Source of the DNA: a virus
Virus record (IMG/VR): IMGVR_UViG_3300006793_007416
Span: 1 to 22,877 of that record
Reading direction: 5' to 3' (one strand)
Length of the DNA stretch: 22,877 bases
Shown: positions 16,156 to 21,693 of the stretch, piece after piece
Numbering within the stretch: the first letter of the stretch is position 1
Layout of the letters: each line of letters begins with the position of its first letter
Program-made: the position numbers and the translations under genes
Notes under the pieces: generated by a model
What the model was told of the DNA's origin: nothing
Seen by the model: only the letters and a program-made list of their open reading frames with translations
The model's database searches: none

Positions 16156-16174
16156 GGTACACCTACCACTAAAC

Positions 16175-16420
16175 ATGGACGGAACAACACGACCCACCCC
16201 AGTCAACCCGATTGCTTGCGAGAACCTCTACCGATACCACTCTGACCGAATGGTCCGTGTGGTTCACGAAGGACGCTCCGGTATGAACAACCCTCACGAC
16301 CCAGCCTCGTGGAACGGCAAAGTTCCAGACGGCGCTTTGTACCTTGGTCACGCATACCGTGACAACGGAACCCTTCGCTACCGCCAAATTGACACGATTG
16401 CCTACTTCGTGGTTGCTTAA
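16175..16420 (+). CDS. Hypothetical protein, 81 aa
   Basis: Begins MDGTTRPTPVNPIACENLYR; the start is fixed by the promoter, which rules out the longer in-frame extension upstream that overlaps the Nudix gene. The protein has a small beta-rich look (YRYHSDRMVRVVHEG; GALYLGHAYRDNG; IDTIAYFVV), with a hydrophobic C-terminal strand. No known family. Its TAA stop codon is the TAA of the next gene's TATA box, so the two transcription units abut exactly. Confidence 0.65.
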   Translation: MDGTTRPTPVNPIACENLYRYHSDRMVRVVHEGRSGMNNPHDPASWNGKVPDGALYLGHAYRDNGTLRYRQIDTIAYFVVA

Positions 16421-16425
16421 ATAGG
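16417..16425 (+). promoter_or_regulatory. TATA-type promoter of the recombination operon
   Basis: TTAAATAGG then TGGGGGG, 29 bases before ATG 16446. The upstream gene's stop codon TAA (16418-16420) is inside the box. No dyad partner. Confidence 0.75.
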
Positions 16426-16445
16426 TGGGGGGACAAGGGAGGGTC

Positions 16446-17336
16446 ATGGTACGCTCCAAGAAAAAGGCACAGAACTACGCGGCTCTCATTGAGTCATGCG
16501 ACACTGGCGAAGACATGATTCGCAACCGACCACGGCACATGAAGGTGCAAGGGTTCAGCGGGTCAGGCAAGTCCACCTACGCCCTCACATTCTTTGCTCA
16601 CCAAGCCAAGGACAAGGACCCAGCGTCGGTCCTAATGTGCATCATTGACTGCGACTTGGAAGGCCAGGCCGACCTCGTCGCTCGGGATGAAATCGTCCCA
16701 CCAACCATTCGCTCACGCATCCTACGAAAGGTGTGCCGAACGCCGGACGAAGTCAACGACATGAGCCTTGCGTTCATTGACCTCATGCGACAGCATAAGG
16801 AGGAACACCCTGACGGCGTCCGAGTCATGGTCATGGAGAACGAAGGGGCCTACTACCTCTCGTGCCGTGAGCATTACTCCTCAAGCGTCCACGGCATGTC
16901 CGAGGGCGAACTCTTGCTCTCACGGCAACAGGAGGCGGTCTCACAGGGCAAGAAGACCCTACCGGCATACGCTGAGGGTCAAATGCACGCCTACAAGGTG
17001 ATTAACAAATTGTTCTACTCGCCATACGAGCGCCTCAAGATTGGAGGCGAAATGTACGGGTACCACTTCCTGAGCACCGTGCTCCTGAAGACCAAGACCG
17101 AGAACTACGGCACGCCCAACGAGAGCCGTGTGATTCTCGCCGCAGGCCGACCCGATATGACCGACCCACTCTTTGACTGGATTATTGAAATGACCCAGCA
17201 ACAGCGCACCGTCAAGGGTGAGATTGAGTCTCGCCACTTCGTCGCCGTCAAGAAGTCAAGGGCGTGCAAACCCTTCCGACTTGAGAACCCAACACAGGAA
17301 CGCTTTTGGAAGGCCGTGGATAAGGCCTCTCAATGA
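16446..17336 (+). CDS. RecA-like P-loop ATPase, Sak4-type recombination/annealing ATPase (296 aa)
   Basis: Walker A GFSGSGKST at residues 36-44; a hydrophobic Walker B-like strand VRVMVMENEG near residues 125-133, and an earlier strand LMCIIDCDLEG with acidic residues. Single-domain RecA-core ATPases of this size are common in phages, often beside a RecB-like nuclease, and promote single-strand annealing or homologous recombination (Sak4 group). The basic N-terminus (MVRSKKKAQN) precedes the core. The nuclease starts 10 bases downstream with its own ribosome-binding site, so the two form one operon. Other P-loop NTPases cannot be excluded by eye. Confidence 0.65.
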   Translation: MVRSKKKAQNYAALIESCDTGEDMIRNRPRHMKVQGFSGSGKSTYALTFFAHQAKDKDPASVLMCIIDCDLEGQADLVARDEIVPPTIRSRILRKVCRTPDEVNDMSLAFIDLMRQHKEEHPDGVRVMVMENEGAYYLSCREHYSSSVHGMSEGELLLSRQQEAVSQGKKTLPAYAEGQMHAYKVINKLFYSPYERLKIGGEMYGYHFLSTVLLKTKTENYGTPNESRVILAAGRPDMTDPLFDWIIEMTQQQRTVKGEIESRHFVAVKKSRACKPFRLENPTQERFWKAVDKASQ

Positions 17337-17340
17337 GGTG
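17335..17340 (+). promoter_or_regulatory. Shine-Dalgarno site deciding the nuclease start
   Basis: GAGGTG overlaps the stop codon of the ATPase gene and lies 6 bases before ATG 17347. It supports this start over an in-frame start further upstream (17218) that would overlap the ATPase gene by over 100 bases. Confidence 0.7.
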
Positions 17341-17346
17341 GCTATC

Positions 17347-18573
17347 ATGAAGGTCCCGTACATATCAGCATCACGACTCAAGACAGCGCAAGACTGCTCT
17401 CTGAAGTACCACTTCCACTACGAGGAACCGAACGCTGATGCGGTCGCTCTAAAGCAAATCGGCAACCACCGAGACTCAAGCCAAGCAGGCCGTCTCGGGA
17501 ACAATGTGCACGACGCCCTGGAAGAGTGGCGCAGGCCCGACCCTGAGACTGGGAAGACGCCCAAGCCATCGTTCGGTAGGCTCATGACCCTCTACAAGGA
17601 AGTGTCAGCCACCCGTGAGGTCAATTTTGACATGTACGAGGATGGGAAGAAGATGCTCAAGCGCTGGTTTGACCGCCGTGGCCGAGCACCAGTACGAGTG
17701 CTCCATGTTGAATTGAAGTTCGGCAACCACTCATCCCCGCACATCATCCAAGGCACCGGAACACCGGTGTACGGGTTCATTGACTTGGTCATTGAGCACA
17801 AGGACGGGACCATTGAACTGGTTGACTACAAGACGCAACGCCTGGACATAACGCAGGGCGAGGCGGACAACAATGTCCAAGCCGCCATCTACCTCTTGGT
17901 AGCCCGTGAACTGTGGCCTGACCGCCCTCTCCAATTCACCTTTGACCTACAACGCCACGGCACCGTGACGACCGTTTGGACCGATGAGCGCCTTGACAAT
18001 TTCAAGGAATGGCTACATGGCCAATACGAGTCCATCCTGGCTGTGGATTCGTCCAACACCCTCACGGTACCGGCGACAATAGGCAAGGGCTGTCAGTGGT
18101 GTGGATTCACCGACATTTGCCCATCAGCACAGAACCTCATGCAAAACGGTGCATGGGACATGATTAACCCGACACTGAGTGCTGATTTGGACGACCTCCT
18201 AAACGAACTGGCGACCATCAAGGCCAGCAACGCCATGCTCACCAAGCGCAAGAAGGCTATTGACGACCATATCAAGAACGAGGTGTTTGACCGCACCATG
18301 CCCGTTGCTGACTGCAACGCTGAGACCGAGAACTGGTCGGTTGAATGGCGAGAGCAAACACGCCGCTCGTACATTCCAACCGAGGTACAGAAATTGGTCC
18401 CTCCTACCGTGTTTGGTACCATGGTCTCGTTGAGCAATTCAGCGGTTGACCGTGTGCTCCCTATCCTTCCTGACGATGTGGCGGACGCCATCAAGCGTAC
18501 CCAAATCGTCAAGCCTCAGCGCATGCTGATAATCAAACCCAAGGAGAGCGGAGATGGAAAGCAAGACGCCTAA
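17347..18573 (+). CDS. PD-(D/E)XK nuclease with Fe-S cluster, RecB/Cas4/AddB-type (408 aa)
   Basis: Catalytic residues are visible: FIDLVIE with Asp146 and ELVDYKT with Asp160 and Lys162, the D-x(n)-(D/E)xK core. One Cys near the N-terminus (C17, AQDCSLKYHF) and three near the end of the domain (C249, C252, C258; GCQWCGFTDIC) reproduce the 4Fe-4S clamp of AddB and Cas4 nucleases. Such enzymes resect DNA ends to make single strands for recombination. The partner ATPase is immediately upstream, and the SSB and clamp are near, so I infer an end-processing/recombination module. It is not a CRISPR Cas4 by context: no array or cas genes are seen. A C-terminal 150-residue part is helical, with many Lys (LTKRKKAIDDHIK). 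Confidence 0.85.
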   Translation: MKVPYISASRLKTAQDCSLKYHFHYEEPNADAVALKQIGNHRDSSQAGRLGNNVHDALEEWRRPDPETGKTPKPSFGRLMTLYKEVSATREVNFDMYEDGKKMLKRWFDRRGRAPVRVLHVELKFGNHSSPHIIQGTGTPVYGFIDLVIEHKDGTIELVDYKTQRLDITQGEADNNVQAAIYLLVARELWPDRPLQFTFDLQRHGTVTTVWTDERLDNFKEWLHGQYESILAVDSSNTLTVPATIGKGCQWCGFTDICPSAQNLMQNGAWDMINPTLSADLDDLLNELATIKASNAMLTKRKKAIDDHIKNEVFDRTMPVADCNAETENWSVEWREQTRRSYIPTEVQKLVPPTVFGTMVSLSNSAVDRVLPILPDDVADAIKRTQIVKPQRMLIIKPKESGDGKQDA

Positions 18574-18889
18574 GGACGAAGTACCATCATCCAAGTACGG
18601 AACCCGCCGCAAAGGTCGGCTGGGGAAGTCCGATGGACGCAATGTACGACGCCTATGGGCCGCAATGATTGAGGCAGGGGCACAGTTCCCCGACGGTACA
18701 CCGATTGCTACCGGTGAAATCCTGACACTGCCGAATCAACCGTTTGAAATGAACCGTCTCAGCAACCACCTGGCCAAGAAGCCTCACCTGTTTTTCAACG
18801 CCGGTTCCGTGCGAATCGCCTCACTGGACGGCCGAACCAAATACCCTCAGAAGGTTTGGTTGGCCTACCCCGACGCCTATGATGAATAA
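18554..18889 (+). CDS. Hypothetical small basic protein, 111 aa
   Basis: Third cistron of the recombination operon: ATG 18554 lies inside the end of the nuclease gene (20-base overlap) and follows AAGGAG at 18540-18545, 8 bases upstream. The N-terminus is strongly basic (KYGTRRKGRLGKSDGRNVRR), suited to nucleic-acid binding. The second half (FEMNRLSNHLAKKPHLFFNA then GSVRIASLDGRTKYPQKVWL) resembles a winged-helix segment: helix, helix, then strands. That resemblance is weak. Co-translation with the nuclease suggests an accessory DNA-binding role. Confidence 0.65.
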   Translation: MESKTPKDEVPSSKYGTRRKGRLGKSDGRNVRRLWAAMIEAGAQFPDGTPIATGEILTLPNQPFEMNRLSNHLAKKPHLFFNAGSVRIASLDGRTKYPQKVWLAYPDAYDE

Positions 18890-18904
18890 TAGTAGGCGGC
18901 ACTC

Positions 18905-18913
18905 TTATATAGG
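18905..18913 (+). promoter_or_regulatory. TATA-type promoter for the gene at 18948 (with leader)
   Basis: TTATATAGG after GGCGGCACTC, with dyad TAGG-GGGA-CCTA (18910-18921). Unlike the rest, it stands 43 bases before the ATG, so the mRNA should have a leader of about 14 bases. That leader holds GAGGCG (18935-18940), 7 bases before the ATG: the exception has a Shine-Dalgarno-like site. Confidence 0.7.
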
Positions 18914-18947
18914 GGGACCTACTACGATAGAACAGAGGCGACCCAAC

Positions 18948-19271
18948 ATGACCTACACCCCGAAAACCCAAGAACAAGCACGAACAGCGATTGAAAGCCT
19001 TGAAGCCAAAGCGTCTGATATGGCGTCGGCACTCCTCACCGGATTGGCTGATGTGGCCGACAATGTCCGAGTCGCTGTTGCAGACATGATTAACGACTGC
19101 CTCGCACAGCGAGACGCTATTGCAGAGCGAATGGTTGACCTACCTACCGAAGCCGAACTCCGAGTACAGCGTGAAATGCACGAACTGAACCACCACTACG
19201 AACAGGTTCGCAACGAGCCATACGGCGCCGACGACTTCCAAGCATACAACATGTCAAACGACTGCTGGTGA
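18948..19271 (+). CDS. Hypothetical helical protein, 107 aa
   Basis: Starts MTYTPKTQEQARTAIESLEA. It is almost wholly helical with heptad-like spacing (AIESLEAKASDMASALLTGL, ADNVRVAVADMINDCLAQRD), so coiled-coil or helical-bundle folding is likely. The C-terminus is polar (YGADDFQAYNMSNDCW). No enzymatic motif. It lies alone between the recombination operon and the clamp gene with its own promoter. Function unknown. Confidence 0.65.
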   Translation: MTYTPKTQEQARTAIESLEAKASDMASALLTGLADVADNVRVAVADMINDCLAQRDAIAERMVDLPTEAELRVQREMHELNHHYEQVRNEPYGADDFQAYNMSNDCW

Positions 19272-19272
19272 T

Positions 19273-19281
19273 TGAAATAGG
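19273..19281 (+). promoter_or_regulatory. TATA-type promoter for the clamp gene
   Basis: TGAAATAGG, 29 bases before ATG 19302, 1 base after the previous stop. Dyad AGGTGG-GGGA-CCACCT (19279-19294), as strong as that at the helicase promoter and with the same GGGA spacer. Confidence 0.75.
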
Positions 19282-19301
19282 TGGGGGACCACCTTGGGGT
19301 T

Positions 19302-20108
19302 ATGCTCACGCCGAACTCCAAGGTGACTCGCTCCGCTCGCATTGAAGCGAACGGTGGGTCACTGGCCAAGTTCCTGAGCCTGCTTGCTCTTGACACCCCT
19401 GCTATGCCTGTCCGCATTCTCTTTGAGAACGACGGTGCCTCATGCTGGACCATGAACGCAGGCAAGACTCTGATGGTGATGTTGGACCGCTGGGCCATTG
19501 ACGGCCTGAAAGTCAAGGAGCCGTGCGCTATCGTGTGCGACCCCAAGGAACTCGCTGACCTCGTCCGTGTGAAATCACGGGGCGACACGGTCCGTGTGAC
19601 CACCGACGCCAACGAGCCTATCATGGTCAGCACCAAGTCCCATGGCGGGGCTGAGGTTATGCCTGCTGACGAGGACGACTGCCTTACGATTCCCGATAGG
19701 AATGTGCTCCCCGTCAAGGACGGCAAGCGCCTGTTCCCGATGTTTGACAACGAGCCTGCGACAAGCGAGGCAATCCTGGCGACTGGTGAACTGACCAAGG
19801 CGTACATGGAAATGCAAACCGCCGCCGCTCCGTATGTGACGGTCTCGTTTGACAACAAGTGCGAGGCCCGCAGTGGCCACTGGGGGTCCAAAACGACTCG
19901 CTCGTGGACACCGCTTGACGCCACCTTCTCTGGCTCTCCATTCACAGTGTCGTTCACCGACAGTCTCAAAACGGTCCTGAGCGTGCTCACAGCGGCCGGA
20001 AGTGAACTCAAGGTCTCCAAGCACCACAAGGGTCATTTCATGGCCTTAGAGACCACCGCAGGCAACCAAACAACCATAATCGCCACTGAGGCAATCAAGG
20101 AGATATAG
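19302..20108 (+). CDS. PCNA-like DNA sliding clamp (268 aa)
   Basis: Length and strand pattern fit archaeal PCNA: two similar halves of alternating strands and helices. First half: FLSLLALDTPAMPVRILFEN, then GKTLMVMLDRWAIDGL, and the domain-end strand GDTVRVTTDANEPIMVST. Second half: ILATGELTKAYMEMQTAAAP-YVTVSF, an equivalent of the core helix, then GSPFTVSFTDSLKTVLSVLT and HKGHFMALETTAGNQ near the end. A ring-shaped clamp tethers polymerase and other enzymes to DNA. The sequence is divergent and no PIP-partner polymerase is in the window, so I give moderate confidence. The promoter rule sets ATG 19302; an in-frame upstream start at 19281 is in the promoter. Confidence 0.6.
   Translation: MLTPNSKVTRSARIEANGGSLAKFLSLLALDTPAMPVRILFENDGASCWTMNAGKTLMVMLDRWAIDGLKVKEPCAIVCDPKELADLVRVKSRGDTVRVTTDANEPIMVSTKSHGGAEVMPADEDDCLTIPDRNVLPVKDGKRLFPMFDNEPATSEAILATGELTKAYMEMQTAAAPYVTVSFDNKCEARSGHWGSKTTRSWTPLDATFSGSPFTVSFTDSLKTVLSVLTAAGSELKVSKHHKGHFMALETTAGNQTTIIATEAIKEI
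20097..20102 (+). promoter_or_regulatory. Shine-Dalgarno site for the gene at 20111
   Basis: AAGGAG at the very end of the clamp gene, 8 bases before ATG 20111. It shows that internal cistrons use ribosome-binding sites whereas first cistrons do not. Confidence 0.7.
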
Positions 20109-20110
20109 AT

Positions 20111-20320
20111 ATGACAGCAAATGAACGATTCATAGAGACAGCCGAGACCGCATTGCACATGACCGAAGAGGACCGTACCACGCTCCGCTTGATGGTGTGT
20201 GTTGACCTCCTCATTGCTCAGACTGGGATAACCGACGAGCAAGTGCGCCTGGCCTACGAGAACCGGCTCCGCACGGAAATTAAGGCGTCGGCTGAATCCT
20301 TGAAAGGACTGCTTGAATAG
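20111..20320 (+). CDS. Hypothetical helical protein, 69 aa
   Basis: Second cistron of the clamp operon, 2 bases after its stop. Sequence starts MTANERFIETAETALHMTEE and is helical throughout (DRTTLRLMVCVDLLIAQTGI, TDEQVRLAYENRLRTEIKAS). No family recognised. Tight coupling to the clamp suggests a replication accessory role, which is inference only. Confidence 0.65.
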   Translation: MTANERFIETAETALHMTEEDRTTLRLMVCVDLLIAQTGITDEQVRLAYENRLRTEIKASAESLKGLLE

Positions 20321-20328
20321 GCGACATG

Positions 20329-20338
20329 TTAATATAGG
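20329..20338 (+). promoter_or_regulatory. TATA-type promoter for the gene at 20359
   Basis: TTAATATAGG after GCGACATG; the TAATATAGG core begins 29 bases before ATG 20359. AAAC precedes the ATG. It is nearly the same extended element as at 9007. Confidence 0.8.
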
Positions 20339-20358
20339 GGATGCACACAGTCCCAAAC

Positions 20359-20703
20359 ATGACGGACATAACCGTGACCATATACCCGATACAGAAGCCG
20401 ACACGAGAAGCGATTTTCGCTGAACTGAATGATGCTTGGGGCCTTGGCCCTGAGGAAGGCATTCGGGTTGTTGAACACCGCCGTCATTGGGGGGACGAAG
20501 CACATACGGCAAGCATATACTTCGGACGAGAGACCGTGGCCTTTGAGACCCTGTCTCCCCGTGGAGTGTATGCGAAGCACGCTCCCGAGCAGTACCGGCT
20601 CCTCATGGAGCGACTGGGGAAGGTGTTTGACCGCACGCCCATGTTCTTCTTGTCCAGTGATGCTGATGCACGGATTTTCCTCCGAGGACGCCACGACTGT
20701 TAA
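20359..20703 (+). CDS. Hypothetical protein, 114 aa
   Basis: Starts MTDITVTIYPIQKPTREAIF; the promoter rule selects ATG 20359 over the in-frame ATG at 20341. Mixed alpha/beta: a first strand, a helix (REAIFAELNDAWGLGPEEG), a central strand set (TASIYFGRETVAFETLS) and a helix (QYRLLMERLGKVFD). The gene's stop codon TAA overlaps the late-type box of the tail-tube gene, so it marks the border between early and late regions. No known family. Confidence 0.65.
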   Translation: MTDITVTIYPIQKPTREAIFAELNDAWGLGPEEGIRVVEHRRHWGDEAHTASIYFGRETVAFETLSPRGVYAKHAPEQYRLLMERLGKVFDRTPMFFLSSDADARIFLRGRHDC

Positions 20704-20708
20704 GAACC
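20700..20708 (+). promoter_or_regulatory. Candidate late-class promoter box for the tail operon
   Basis: TTAAGAACC begins exactly 29 bases before ATG 20729. It differs by one base from the box at 557 and by two from that at 9906. Confidence 0.45.
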
Positions 20709-20728
20709 TCATACCCTGTCTTTAGGCT

Positions 20729-21124
20729 ATGACCGTGCACTCATTCACCGGAGTAACCGCTAAAATTACCGTTTCGTCAAGCCTCGTCGGCTTCGTCTCG
20801 GGAGACTTCACATTGGCTCAAGCAACGGGCAAGTATGTGACATTGAACAGCGATACGGCAACCTCTCACACTCGTGGACTCAAGTCCGTGAGCGGCTCCC
20901 TGAGCCGTGCGTGGGGCATTGACGACAATACCCTCTTCACCTACTTCGCTGACTCCGAACTGTTTGACATTACATTTGACAACGACGGAGCGACAGCGGC
21001 AAACACATACACACTCACGGGATGCGTATTCACCGACCTATCGGTTGAAGGCGTGGAAGCAGGCTCTGAGGGGGCGTTGATGATTAACGCCACCTTTGAG
21101 GGCTTGTCCTACTCCCGTGCTTGA
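20729..21124 (+). CDS. Major tail (tube) protein-like, 131 aa
   Basis: A small beta-rich protein: FVSGDFTLAQATGKYVTLNS, then SVSGSLSRAWGIDDNTLFTY, FDITFDNDG, and a C-terminal pair YTLTGCVFTDLSVEG and GALMINATFEGLSYSRA. This pattern, with short length and an ending like 'inatFeg', is that of siphovirus tail-tube subunits. The next genes are the tail assembly chaperones and the tape measure, and the tube protein stands at this place in many siphovirus tail operons. The sequence alone would not be decisive. Confidence 0.65.
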   Translation: MTVHSFTGVTAKITVSSSLVGFVSGDFTLAQATGKYVTLNSDTATSHTRGLKSVSGSLSRAWGIDDNTLFTYFADSELFDITFDNDGATAANTYTLTGCVFTDLSVEGVEAGSEGALMINATFEGLSYSRA

Positions 21125-21151
21125 GCAACACCCTAAGGGGGGCACACCCAC

Positions 21152-21490
21152 ATGACTTGGTTGGATAACGCAATAGAAAAAGCAGGCGAAGCGATTGAGG
21201 TTGATGTATCACATCTACACCTCGGAACTGACACACTTGAAGTGAAGCCATTGAGCGCCAACGAATACGGCGTACTCAAGTCTCATCCCGAGATGCGCTT
21301 ACTCTCTGACGCCGACGACCGAGCCGAGCGCTTGGGTCTGTTGATGATTGCTCACATGCTGAACAAGTGTGACTCCTCAATCACATGGGAGAAATTGAAG
21401 CACCTACCACTCACTACCCTGGCCCAGTTATCGCAGGCAATAACCGAAGCAATCGGCACGCCTGACGGTGGTGGGGCACTGGGGGAATAA
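21152..21490 (+). CDS. Tail assembly chaperone, short form (G-like), 112 aa
   Basis: Begins MTWLDNAIEKAGEAIEVDVS and contains the chaperone-type segment LEVKPLSANEYGVLKSHPEM followed by LGLLMIAHMLNKCDSSITWE and a helical end. Its position between the tail-tube-like gene and the tape measure is diagnostic: in lambda, G and GT hold the tape measure before tube assembly. The frame ends at TAA 21488-21490 within a slippery sequence, and a -1 shift continues into the T part. AAGGGG at 21135-21140 is 11 bases upstream of the ATG, so initiation may be weak. No TATA box nearby. Confidence 0.75.
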   Translation: MTWLDNAIEKAGEAIEVDVSHLHLGTDTLEVKPLSANEYGVLKSHPEMRLLSDADDRAERLGLLMIAHMLNKCDSSITWEKLKHLPLTTLAQLSQAITEAIGTPDGGGALGE

Positions 21491-21515
21491 CGACCCTCGC
21501 CCGCACGGACGAGGG
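21481..21515 (+). promoter_or_regulatory. -1 programmed frameshift site with downstream hairpin
   Basis: The zero frame reads CTG GGG GAA TAA (21479-21490). The GGG tRNA can re-pair perfectly one base back on GGG. Six bases after the GAA codon, CCCTCG (21494-21499) pairs with CGAGGG (21510-21515), 6 perfect bp with two further inner pairs, at the spacing of stimulatory structures. The in-frame stop directly at the site gives the short form. Confidence 0.7.
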
Positions 21516-21693
21516 CCAGTTCCTATTTTCACTCATGGCCGAGTTCGGCATGACTCCAGCGCAGTGGCGTGACTTAGACGGTCGTGACATGCTTTTCCTA
21601 ATGGAGAGCAAGTCCGAGCAGAACCGAAGAGTCAATAACGAGCACCGCAAGAACGCTACTCAGCAACGAGCGAACAGGAGGGGCGGACGATAG
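21481..21693 (+). CDS. T part of the tail assembly chaperone, reached by -1 frameshift (GT-like)
   Basis: This frame is -1 to the short chaperone and stays open from the frameshift site to TAG 21691-21693. It has no start codon near its beginning; the first ATG (21535) is 54 bases in. Translation through the shift reads GALG-GITTLARTDEGQFLFS and then LMAEFGMTPAQWRDLDGRDM, LFLMESKSEQNRRVNNEHRK, with a basic tail (NRRGGR). The sequence MAEFGMTPAQW...RDM-LFLMESK is typical of T segments. The fusion GT would be about 179-180 residues. The AGGAGG in its last codons also serves the tape measure. Confidence 0.75.
   Translation, partial: GGITTLARTDEGQFLFSLMAEFGMTPAQWRDLDGRDMLFLMESKSEQNRRVNNEHRKNATQQRANRRGGR
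21676..21681 (+). promoter_or_regulatory. Strong Shine-Dalgarno site of the tape measure gene
   Basis: AGGAGG, the best SD in the window, lies 8 bases before the ATA codon at 21690 but 68 bases before the first in-frame ATG (21750). It is the main evidence for a non-canonical start. Confidence 0.65.

Noticed and set aside
16110-16170. A peptide like RHVYIGV that recurs in frames near 9750, 16130 and 18890
   Set aside because: It is the out-of-frame translation of the repeated promoter (CATGTATATATAGGGG and alike), not a protein motif.
19196-20029. Long open frame on the minus strand (277 codons) opposite the clamp gene, and similar ones at 12700-13275 and 21734-22264
   Set aside because: They mirror well-supported + strand genes with promoters or family motifs; no minus-strand promoter box or SD was seen, and their translations have shadow-type composition.
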